NCBI GenBank assembly: GCA_963735495.1
Contig: CAVTLG010000002.1
Span: 1 to 64,000 of the forward strand
Direction of reading: 5' to 3'
DNA length: 64,000 bases
From: CAVTLG01 sp963735495
GTDB taxonomy: Bacteria; Chloroflexota; Ktedonobacteria; Ktedonobacterales; Ktedonobacteraceae
Shown here: positions 42,298 to 50,260 of the stretch, piece after piece
How the letters are laid out: each line of letters begins with the position of its first letter
How positions within the stretch are numbered: position 1 is the first letter of the stretch
Position numbers and translations under genes: made by a program
Notes under the pieces: generated by a model
Told to the model about the DNA's origin: nothing
Seen by the model: only the letters and a program-made list of their open reading frames with translations
Databases searched by the model: none

Positions 42298-43617
42298 AGG
42301 TCGGGCTCAAGAATTATTCATTATCCCGGTTTCTGGCAGGGAACATATCGAATATCTACGAACCACTTGTTGAGATCTGGCACTCGCTCAAGCCGGGTTT
42401 CCACAACCTTCATCGCCTCCTTGGTCAGCTTGATGCCGCTCTGATACGTCGTGGTCACCAAATTGACCATAGGTTGATGCCCTTTCCAGGTCATTGTACG
42501 AGCATACTGGAGCACAGCATCCACCGAATCGAGCAAGGCTCCGTTCCAGTGCTGTTCCAAAATACCCCAACAGCGCTCAATTGGGTTATATTTACTATGA
42601 TAGGGTGGATAATACGCTAAGCGAACCGTGATATGATAGCGTTGCACAAATTCCACCAGGCGCTGCATAAACTGGGTCCGCCGACTGTGGTTCTCCGGCC
42701 CATTGTCCAGATTGATAAGGAGCGTCTCGATGTGAGAAAAGCGTTCTTTGACCGTTTCCCACCAGTCACTCAAGCGATCCAGCAGACAATCGCTGGTTAC
42801 TTTGGACGTCACCCCGTAAAGAAAGAGCTCATCGGAGGCAGGCAGCAAAATACCCACGGGCGTCACCGTAGCTGCTGGCTGAAAATCGTGGTCGGCGGCC
42901 TTAGTGGGCACGCGACTCTTCCCCCCACGTGCAAAGGGACCGACCTTGACCGTCGCCTTGGCATCGATTGAGATCCGTAACACCTGCTCATCGGCATCAG
43001 CCTTCTCATTGATCTGCTTCACCTGGGCAAAGATTGCATCGGTTTCGGGCAGTTTTTTTGAGGCTGACTCTTGGCCACTTTTTTCGGATAATAGCCCAGC
43101 CCGTTCAGCTTGGTTGCTATCGTCTCGGCAGTGGGCAATTCGTCGTCGCGGTAGCCCTTTTGAACCATCAACTGGCGGCGCACTTCAGCTGCGGTCAGGC
43201 GCGTATACAGACGGTTTGTGCGAAACTGCGGATCGGCTTGACTCTGCCCATCCACAATGGCAGTAAGATCGCTTAACAAGGTAGGCAGGTGCTCTTCACT
43301 ACACTTGCGGCCTCGCGACGAGAAGGCATCAAGACAGACAATTCCACACTCCAATTCATGCAGCCCTTTGCGGATCGTCCCACGATTCCATCCCAACTCT
43401 CGTTCTGCCAAGCGCTGACCTCCATCTCCCAAAGCACGTACCGCCCGTGCCATGAACAGGCGGCGTGCACTGCCTTTGAGGTTCTTCGCTGTCTCTATGA
43501 GTAACTCTTTCACTTCCTCCACCAGTTCCACCTTTTCGCCTCCCAACGCCATTTTGGCTACAGTATATCATCTCTGGGAATGTCATCCCTGGGATAGTTT
43601 AGTTTTCGAGAGTCCCC
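42298..43617 (-). mobile_element. ISAzo13-family insertion sequence
   Basis: Two overlapping minus-strand frames encode an ISAzo13-type DDE transposase. Imperfect end similarities are seen between the stretch before 42335 (TTCATTATCCCGG) and the complement of 43595-43617 (AACTATCCCAGG), so the borders are approximate. No target duplication could be assigned. Confidence 0.6.
42321..43552 (-). CDS. ISAzo13-family transposase with -1 frameshift site
   Basis: The first frame (43552-43019) gives the helix-turn-helix half (MARAVRALGDGGQRLAEREL, then YYPKKVAKSQPQ). The second (43022-42321) gives the DDE half: LRISIDAKATVKVG (Asp), LLINLDNGPENHSRRTQ (Asp), AYYPPYHSKYNPIERCWG (Glu). The overlap contains A-AAA-AAC at 43058-43052 (minus strand), a classical slippery heptamer. 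A -1 slip there continues as KLPETDAIFAQVKQ and produces one protein of about 410 aa. Programmed frameshifting is known in several IS families. A simple deletion in the A-run would look the same. Confidence 0.8.
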
Positions 43618-43622
43618 TATTG

Positions 43623-43862
43623 CTACGATAAGACTGCTACCTTACAATTGAGCTTGCTCCGTTTTAGACAACTGCTGGCAACCCCTCGTGTCGCCTTGTA
43701 GAGCTTCTCAGAAGCCGAAACGCAGGTAGGAGCGAGCGGGTTGCCGTCAAACCAATCGACAATGCGAACCAGATTGATCGCCGTCGCGATGGCCAGGTGT
43801 TGCAAATGCGTTTTCGGCAATCCTACATGGCGAGAACGGCGCAGATCAAAGGCGTGCACTCC
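43623..43862 (-). pseudogene. C-terminal fragment of an IS1182-like transposase
   Basis: The text RRSRHVGLPKTHLQHLAIAT followed by INLVRIVDWFDGNPLAPT is the typical end of IS1182-type transposases. It is cut by a stop at the upstream side (about 43863) and has no N-terminus. It marks an old insertion just before the conjugation operon. Confidence 0.6.
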
Positions 43863-44017
43863 CTAGAGAAAAAAGCTGCAAAGGTTTGCTCTTGTTCTCG
43901 CAAACCCTTGCAACTTTTTCTGCAATATCCTGTCATAAAACTCGCAACCCTTTCCCGCAGTTTTCCCTCTTTCACTGGTATAGTTGGTTTTGACAGAGAA
44001 AGAGAAGAGGCTCCCAC

Positions 44018-44152
44018 ATGGCATCAGGGTCCTCCATGGCTTCCTTCCTTCCTTTCTTTCTCTGCCTCTTTTCTTTTTTGTATAGAGCTTTGTATCTCGG
44101 CAGAGAGAAGGCAAAGAAAGGACATGCCGTATGGGTCTGGTCACACACCTGA
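44018..44152 (+). CDS. possible small membrane protein (44 aa)
   Basis: ATG 44018 has GAGG about 8 bases upstream. The product has one hydrophobic segment (SFLPFFLCLFSFLYRALYLG) followed by a basic tail. It overlaps the start of the VirB6-like gene by 22 bases. No homologue is known to me. A leader peptide or chance frame cannot be excluded. A promoter-like stretch lies upstream (TTGACAGAG region around 43990). Confidence 0.25.
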   Translation: MASGSSMASFLPFFLCLFSFLYRALYLGREKAKKGHAVWVWSHT

Positions 44153-45363
44153 GAGCCAGCACACAGAAGAGACTGCCCGCGCGTTGGTGGCTCTCTGGCA
44201 TGTTGCTCTTCGGTCTTCTCACCTTGGGGATGCTGCGTGGATTCCTTGTCCCATCAACGTTTCAGCTTCCTGTCTCGAATGAAGGTGGTCGAGGTGCCGG
44301 AGGAACGGCAACCTCCCCAGATCTTGCGGCGTCCTCCGCTTTCTGCAATCCCTTTGATACGACCTGCCTGACTCAGACTATTGCCGCCTCTGCCGCCTCT
44401 GCGATTGAGCAGGCATTTCAACCCATTGGCGACGATATGCTCAAGGATCCAGCGGATATTGTGTACCAGACGCCGCTGCTGACCAATGACAATGATGCGC
44501 TCAACCAGGCAATTGTCTCACTCAACACGTTTGGGATCGAGATCGTTGATATCGCTTTTGCTGCATTGCTCTTGATCAGTGGATATAACGTTATCGTTGG
44601 CCGTCATCTCGCCATCCCGTCCTCGACGATCATGGAGATTCTCCCGCGTGCGGTGCTCGTCATCCTTGCGGTTCATTTCAATACCTTTTTTCTGGGATTG
44701 TTTGTCGATTTTGAGAATGCGTTGAGCCTGGCAGTCATCCACGCTGCTGGATTGAGTATGCTCACTGACCTGATTGCGGGGCTGCTGACCTTTCAGCATG
44801 TGAGCCTCCTGACCTTTGTGCTGATCGTGGCCCTGGGAATTATGGCGATCCTGCTCTTGCTGCAAATGATCGTACGTCTGGCCCTGGTCGCGATCGGCCT
44901 GGCACTCGCGCCACTGGGCCTGGGCTGTTTTTTCTTACCCCAGACCGTCAGGTGGGGAAGACTCTGGCTCGTGATTCTCTCGACCTCCCTGATGGTGCAA
45001 TTCATTCAGGTGGTCGCGCTTGGCCTTGGCGGGATCTTTATCACGGCCATTGCCGCAACCTCCTTTCTCCACGTTGACCAGAGTCTGACCAGCGCACTGC
45101 TTGCTGTTGGGACGTTGGGCCTGGTGCTCAAAATTCCTGGCATGCTTCAGACCTGGGCGCTTCATCCCATGATGATGGGCTCTTCCGGCGGGAGTGGGTC
45201 AAGCGCATCGGGTGACACGACCGCTTCGACGTCCGGGAGTAGCGGCAGCGGGAGTGCAGGCGTTGCTGATGCTGCGGCTCCTGCATCGGGAGGTGGGGGT
45301 GGCACGATGGTTGAGGGGACCATGGTGGCCGACGAGAGCGGAGCATTGCTGCTCCTGTTTTAG
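44131..45363 (+). CDS. VirB6/TrbL-like conjugation channel protein
   Basis: GAAAGGA precedes ATG 44131 (410 aa). There is an N-terminal hydrophobic signal-anchor and about seven more membrane helices (IVDIAFAALLLISGYNVIVG, FVLIVALGIMAILLLLQMIV, LALVAIGLALAPLGLGCFF and others). A Gly/Ser/Thr-rich tail (about 350-400) looks extracellular or disordered. The segment MIVRLALVAIGLALAPLGLG and the operon context fit the polytopic VirB6/TrbL component of the type IV secretion channel. First gene of the transfer operon. Confidence 0.75.
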   Translation: MGLVTHLRASTQKRLPARWWLSGMLLFGLLTLGMLRGFLVPSTFQLPVSNEGGRGAGGTATSPDLAASSAFCNPFDTTCLTQTIAASAASAIEQAFQPIGDDMLKDPADIVYQTPLLTNDNDALNQAIVSLNTFGIEIVDIAFAALLLISGYNVIVGRHLAIPSSTIMEILPRAVLVILAVHFNTFFLGLFVDFENALSLAVIHAAGLSMLTDLIAGLLTFQHVSLLTFVLIVALGIMAILLLLQMIVRLALVAIGLALAPLGLGCFFLPQTVRWGRLWLVILSTSLMVQFIQVVALGLGGIFITAIAATSFLHVDQSLTSALLAVGTLGLVLKIPGMLQTWALHPMMMGSSGGSGSSASGDTTASTSGSSGSGSAGVADAAAPASGGGGGTMVEGTMVADESGALLLLF

Positions 45364-45384
45364 CACGATGGAGGAACACAGACC

Positions 45385-46557
45385 ATGAAAAACCATCTGT
45401 TGACATGGGCTCTTGGCCTCGGTGCTCTGGTCGTGCTCGGCTTTGCGCTGCTCATGGGGATGGTCATCCTGGTGGCTGGAACGGCTGATACGAGCCAGAA
45501 CACGGACTGTCGCGAGGCTTCGACACCCTCTTCGTCCGCTGTTCCTGCCACGGTAACCGTGACGAGCAGTGAAGCCTCCTGCTATGCGGGCAGCCCCATA
45601 GGGGCTGTCGTGGTGAGCTGGGCCAAGAAGATGGCTCACGCCTTGTATGTCAACCCGGCCTGTGGAAGCACACGCGGGGGAGTTTGTAACGATACCTGGT
45701 ACACCAGTGCCTTTCCGCAGCCAGTTATTGCGTATGGCCAACAGTGGTGTCAGACGTATGGAGGCTGCGTGGATTGGGCAAATGGGTCCTATCAGTGTGT
45801 CTCCTTTGTTCGTGGAGCCTACTCACAGGTCTATCCGATGACGTTGACCAACGATGCCTTTGGGCTGTGGGCAACGTATCAGGACGCTCCGGGATGGCAG
45901 GAAATTCCGTCGCTGGCAACTGATGACCCATCCCAACGCTTTTTGCCAGAGCCAGGGGATGTGATGGTCTTCAAGGATACGGGGGTAGGTCATGTGTCGA
46001 TCGTGATGCAGGTTCACCCACCAACAGGCAAGAAAAGCGGATGGATCGAGTTTACGAACGCGAACAGTTCCAGCGCCTATGATCGCATGCCGTTGCGTCC
46101 TGATCTCACGGTGGACACGAGCGAATGGGCACCAAGTGGAGGGGACTATCAGGTGTGGGGCTATCTTCGTCCCAAGCTCAGTGCCACGCACAGCCTGGTC
46201 CGTCTCAACCAACTCGATCCACGTCACTCTGCATCTAAAGCCGAGTGGCGTACCTGGGCCTCTTCTGCTTGCTCTGCGGCGGCCATGACAGAGGTTCTTG
46301 ACGTGTATGGGTTTCACGTGCGCATTCACGACATCCTGGAAAGCGCGCGTGGAGATATCGATCCAACGCATGGTCTGACCCATGATGGAGGAGTTGCCGA
46401 TACCTTGTCTCACTTCGGGTTTCAGACGGATTGGGGAGAGCACTGGAATCTCGAGCACGTCATACAAACCGCCAATGAGGGCTTGCCCGTCATGGTGGGC
46501 AGGCCACCAGATCGCTCTGCCGGTGGGCTTGTCGTCGTGGTGACAGGCGGTATCTGA
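45385..46557 (+). CDS. CHAP plus C39-like peptidoglycan hydrolase, frameshifted near the 3' end
   Basis: After a signal-anchor (GALVVLGFALLMGMVILVAG) comes a CHAP domain (about 125-260) with Cys in GSYQCVSFVRG, His in VGHVSIVMQ and Asn in EFTNANSS. A C39-type papain-like domain (about 275-390) follows, with Cys in SSACSAAAMTEVL. The stop at 46557 cuts this domain. The +1 frame continues (YLTTGTIELADSPAGNRHTV) to about 46747, just before the next Shine-Dalgarno, so one base is probably missing near 46549. Such hydrolases open the cell wall for the conjugation channel in Gram-positive-type systems (VirB1-like role). Confidence 0.8.
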   Translation: MKNHLLTWALGLGALVVLGFALLMGMVILVAGTADTSQNTDCREASTPSSSAVPATVTVTSSEASCYAGSPIGAVVVSWAKKMAHALYVNPACGSTRGGVCNDTWYTSAFPQPVIAYGQQWCQTYGGCVDWANGSYQCVSFVRGAYSQVYPMTLTNDAFGLWATYQDAPGWQEIPSLATDDPSQRFLPEPGDVMVFKDTGVGHVSIVMQVHPPTGKKSGWIEFTNANSSSAYDRMPLRPDLTVDTSEWAPSGGDYQVWGYLRPKLSATHSLVRLNQLDPRHSASKAEWRTWASSACSAAAMTEVLDVYGFHVRIHDILESARGDIDPTHGLTHDGGVADTLSHFGFQTDWGEHWNLEHVIQTANEGLPVMVGRPPDRSAGGLVVVVTGGI

Positions 46558-46760
46558 CGACCGGGACCATCGAGCTTGCCGATAGCCCCGCAGGAAATCG
46601 TCATACCGTGCGTGCCGCCCAATTTTTGCTCTGGTGGGCAGGCTTTGCTGTGGTTGCCCTTCCTCGCTCGTCGGTATGTGTCATCCTTCACCGACGTTGT
46701 CGTATGGTCGTTTTGTCTTCTGTCTCTCGGTCATCGAGTGATTTCTGAAGGAGGAGTTCT

Positions 46761-47105
46761 ATGGTTCTTTGGAATGAGGTGTTTTTCACGCTGGGCGCTC
46801 TCTTTCTGCGTCTGGTATCTGCACACGTGAGCAGTGATCCGAATGCCACGAGTATCAGTAATTTTTTCGGACGGTTGACCTCTGATCTCACGGTGTTTGC
46901 GCTCGCGATGGCTGGGTTCTTCTTCGCCCTTTCGGCGCTGTTTTACATGGCTTCGGGGGCAACTGGCAATGAACGTACTCGCCAGCATGCGATCTCTTCG
47001 CTGTATGCGGCGCTTGGAGGGCTTGCACTGGCCTTGCTTGCGGGAACCATTGCGCTCCTCGTCAACAATGCGGTGACGGGAGCTTCTGGCAGTGGGCTGC
47101 TGTGA
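46761..47105 (+). CDS. pilin/VirB2-like small membrane protein
   Basis: AAGGAGGAG precedes ATG 46761; 114 aa with two membrane helices (VFALAMAGFFFALSALFYMA and AALGGLALALLAGTIALLV) separated by a short basic loop (NERTRQHA). This is the layout of VirB2/TrbC-type pilins and of small T4SS membrane subunits. Its place between the hydrolase and the PrgI gene supports a T4SS role. No cleavable signal is evident. Confidence 0.65.
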   Translation: MVLWNEVFFTLGALFLRLVSAHVSSDPNATSISNFFGRLTSDLTVFALAMAGFFFALSALFYMASGATGNERTRQHAISSLYAALGGLALALLAGTIALLVNNAVTGASGSGLL

Positions 47106-47127
47106 AACGAACCGAAAGGAGTGACCG

Positions 47128-47505
47128 ATGGCTTCGACACCACCGACCCATCACCGGGCCCATCTGGTTCCCACCCATATCAGAACGCCGGAAACGCTTC
47201 TGACCATTGCCGGGGTTTCCCTCTCGGTACGTCAATTTTTGCTCGTGCTGGTGGGAATCGCTCTCAGTTACCGGGTCTGGCTCCTGCTTTCGCTGCTTGA
47301 GCCACTGCCCGCAGGCCAACTCCTACGAGGCGTGCTGACTGCGCTGCCGCTTGGGATGGCGTTGGCCTTTGCGTTTGTGTCGCTTGCTGGCCGCACACTG
47401 GACATCTGGGGTGTGGTCGCCGTGCGCTTTGTCTTGCGCCCACACCTGTTTGTCTGGCAGTCTGTGCGCTTTTCCAAATCCCGTTTGCAGCAGGAAACGC
47501 TCTAG
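47128..47505 (+). CDS. PrgI/VirB3-like T4SS protein
   Basis: GAAAGGAG precedes ATG 47128; 125 aa. A polar N-terminus leads to LTIAGVSLSVRQFLLVLVGI and a second hydrophobic segment (VLTALPLGMALAFAFVSLAG), followed by a basic C-terminus with W (HLFVWQSVRF). This matches PrgI/TcpE-type proteins that stand directly upstream of VirB4 in Gram-positive conjugative elements and hold VirB4 at the membrane. The next gene is VirB4, 10 bases away. Confidence 0.75.
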   Translation: MASTPPTHHRAHLVPTHIRTPETLLTIAGVSLSVRQFLLVLVGIALSYRVWLLLSLLEPLPAGQLLRGVLTALPLGMALAFAFVSLAGRTLDIWGVVAVRFVLRPHLFVWQSVRFSKSRLQQETL

Positions 47506-47515
47506 GAGGAAGATG

Positions 47516-50260
47516 ATGGCAAAAGTAACCCATCTAGCCAGTGTCCAACGTTCCTTCGTTCACGCCCGCGAGGTCATGAATGAGGTGTTGTGCCTGTACG
47601 CACCACGCTCGCCAACCAAACGGACCTATTGCTCGATCCTGGAAATTTCGACGATCAATTTCCTCCTGAAATCGGAGGAAGAACAGGATGCGCTCGTGGA
47701 GGGCTATCGACGTCTGCTCAAAGCCTTACCATTCCCGATTCAGATCGTGATCCGCAATCAACCCTTGGACCTGCGTCCGTACCTGACGCAGATCCAGTCG
47801 AAGATTCCGAAGGCTCTGGGAGCAGAAGAGCCGTGTCTTGCCCCACAAGGGGAGCGGTCCCTTCCTGTCTCTGTTGCTACGCCAGAGCAGGCTGGAAGCT
47901 GGGAGGCACTTGCGCTCGGATTGGAAGCATTCATTGAGCAGATGGGCAGCCAGCGCACCCTGGTCGAGCGTCATTGTTATCTGATTATTCCGGCCCCAGA
48001 CCCGGTGATCTCCTCACGGCGCTTTGCGTTTCGCAAGCAACGCCGTGTGCGTCAGGAGGAACTGACGGAACGATGTCTCCAGGAGTTGGCGGTTCGCTGC
48101 GAAATGCTCCAGCAGCAATTCGCCTCGCTTGGCCTACGGACGCATCGCATCGTTGGGGAACAACTGGCCCGTCTGTACCAGAGCTTTCTCTCTCCCTCGC
48201 GGGCATTTTCCCATCCTCTCCAACGGGTCCATCTCGCTGCCGTGGGGCACGTGCCGCAGGTGAAACGGTCGGGGGTCTCACGCACACCCCTGGTTGCTTC
48301 GAGCAGTGTTCCGGTAGCATCCCAACGCTCAGACCAGCAGGAGAAGGCGCGCGCACCCTGGTCGCGTGCCCGTCTGTACCGCCACAGCCGTCAGGATACG
48401 GCTGGTCGCAGGCTTGCCCCATCCGATCTGCTGCGCCTGGCTGACCTGTTGGCCCCGGCCAGCATCGTGGAAGAACGCGACTGCATCCGTGTGGACAATG
48501 ACTATCTGCGCGGCATTGCCGTGATCGCCTTTCCGCGTGAAGTCTCCTCGTATGGATGGCTCGCCCCGCTCTTCCTGCGTGATGATATCGTCGAGGTGGT
48601 CTTTCATCTGCATCCGCAACATCATCTCGCCATGATGCGGATGCTCAAGCGGCGACGCGTGGGCTACGCGTCCGCGAGAAAATTCAATCAGCAGCAAGGA
48701 CGATTGGATGATCCTGATGCCAGCGTGGCACACCACGATGTCACCCGGTTGATGTCCGAACTGGCCAGTGGGAACGAGCGCCTGTTTGAAGTCAGCTTTC
48801 TGCTGATACTGCGTGCGCCGACGAAGACAGAGCTTGATGAACGAACGGATCGCATGATGGCATTGCTGCACACCATTTTTCTGGATGCGGTTGCCCATAC
48901 CGTCACCTTCGAGCAGGCCCAGGCGTTTCGGTCGTTTCTGCCCGAATGCCGTGACGAATTGGCACGCACGATCACCCTGGATGCCGCCAGTGTGGCCAGC
49001 ACGTTTCCGTTTCTGAGCAACGCACTCACGATGCCAGGGGGCACGTTCCTGGGACTCACCGGAACGGGTGAGCCCGTCTTACTTGATCCCTGGAATGCCT
49101 CACTGGAAAACCCGCATGCGTTCGTGGGTGGTGTGACTGGCGGTGGCAAAAGTTATCTCGGCAAACTCTGGATGGAACGTTCCCTGCTCATGAACGGCGT
49201 CAAGGGGGAACGCTCTGCCGTGATTGACCCGGATGGCGAATATCTCAACGTGGCACAGGCGCTGGGAGGCACGGTCGTGCGCATGGCACCGGGATCGGAG
49301 CAGCATCTCAATCCCTTTGATCTCATTCCACCTGGCTGCGATTTCTCCACGTATCTGACCAGCGTCCAGCATGCCGACCGCCTGGCCGAAAAGATCCAGG
49401 ATCTGCACAGCTTCCTGGATCTTCTGCTGGCCGATACCGGAACCACACTTTCTGTCCGCGAAAAAGCGTTGCTGGATCGTGCCTTGTACGAAGTCTACCG
49501 CCACACAAGTATCAGCGCTGATCCCCACACCCATTTCCATCAACCACCGCTCTTGCGCGACCTGGCAGACGTCCTGCGCGCTGGGGTGTGTGGGCCAGAC
49601 GAATTCGACCTGAGCCTGCGTCTCTCGCGATATACGGAAGGGAGCCTCGCAGGGCTTTTCTCCAACCAGACCAATGTGGCGTTAGAGACGCATCTGCTCG
49701 TGTGGGACACGAGAGATATGCGAGGAGATATGCGCCCCATTGGCATTTTCCTCATCGCAGATGCGATCTGGACGCAAGCCATCTATCAGAACCATATTCG
49801 GCGTTGCTTGTATATCGACGAGGCGGCCTCGTTGATCGAGCATCCAGAAGGGGGACGCTTTTTGGCCAACCTCTCCCGCCGCGCTCGCAAACGCTACCTG
49901 CGTCTGGTGACCATGACGCAGAGTCCAGAAGCCTTTGTCGAGGATCAGTATGGCAGCGTGGTTGCCTCCAATGCCGCGATCAAAATCTTGAAAAAGCAGG
50001 ACCGAACCAGTATCAAAGCCGTGGCCCAGCGCTTCGGTCTCACAAGTGGGGAGGAGCAACGATTGCTGCTCTTCGGGGTGCAGGAAGCGCTCCTCTTCGC
50101 GGGAGACAGACGGGTGTTGCTCTCGGTCCAGGCCAGCCAAGAGGAGCACCAGTTGATGACGACCAACCCCATTGAACTCGCGCAGCAGGCCGAGGAGCGG
50201 GACGAAAAGGAACCGCGTTCTCTGCGTGTTTCGGATGCGAGAGAGGAGCACCGCCAATGA
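47516..50260 (+). CDS. virB4: VirB4-type T4SS ATPase
   Basis: AGGAGGAAG precedes ATG 47516 (914 aa; 47513 is also possible). The N-terminal 350 residues form the VirB4 N-domain (YCSILEISTINFLLKSEEEQ). The ATPase has Walker A GGVTGGGKS (about 538-546), then SAVIDPDGEYLNVAQALGG, Walker B CLYIDEAASLIE (about 764) and RLVTMTQSPEAF (motif of HerA/VirB4 ATPases). VirB4 powers assembly of the channel and substrate passage. It overlaps the TraG-like gene by 4 bases (ATGA), so the two are translationally coupled. The gene appears intact. Confidence 0.92.
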   Translation: MAKVTHLASVQRSFVHAREVMNEVLCLYAPRSPTKRTYCSILEISTINFLLKSEEEQDALVEGYRRLLKALPFPIQIVIRNQPLDLRPYLTQIQSKIPKALGAEEPCLAPQGERSLPVSVATPEQAGSWEALALGLEAFIEQMGSQRTLVERHCYLIIPAPDPVISSRRFAFRKQRRVRQEELTERCLQELAVRCEMLQQQFASLGLRTHRIVGEQLARLYQSFLSPSRAFSHPLQRVHLAAVGHVPQVKRSGVSRTPLVASSSVPVASQRSDQQEKARAPWSRARLYRHSRQDTAGRRLAPSDLLRLADLLAPASIVEERDCIRVDNDYLRGIAVIAFPREVSSYGWLAPLFLRDDIVEVVFHLHPQHHLAMMRMLKRRRVGYASARKFNQQQGRLDDPDASVAHHDVTRLMSELASGNERLFEVSFLLILRAPTKTELDERTDRMMALLHTIFLDAVAHTVTFEQAQAFRSFLPECRDELARTITLDAASVASTFPFLSNALTMPGGTFLGLTGTGEPVLLDPWNASLENPHAFVGGVTGGGKSYLGKLWMERSLLMNGVKGERSAVIDPDGEYLNVAQALGGTVVRMAPGSEQHLNPFDLIPPGCDFSTYLTSVQHADRLAEKIQDLHSFLDLLLADTGTTLSVREKALLDRALYEVYRHTSISADPHTHFHQPPLLRDLADVLRAGVCGPDEFDLSLRLSRYTEGSLAGLFSNQTNVALETHLLVWDTRDMRGDMRPIGIFLIADAIWTQAIYQNHIRRCLYIDEAASLIEHPEGGRFLANLSRRARKRYLRLVTMTQSPEAFVEDQYGSVVASNAAIKILKKQDRTSIKAVAQRFGLTSGEEQRLLLFGVQEALLFAGDRRVLLSVQASQEEHQLMTTNPIELAQQAEERDEKEPRSLRVSDAREEHRQ

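Noticed and set aside
42633..43276. Plus-strand frames opposite the ISAzo13 transposase
   Set aside because: Antisense shadows of the DDE coding region.
46472..46747. Separate small gene after the C39 domain
   Set aside because: The text YLTTGTIELADSP continues the C39 domain in another frame, so it is the tail of the hydrolase gene, not a new gene.
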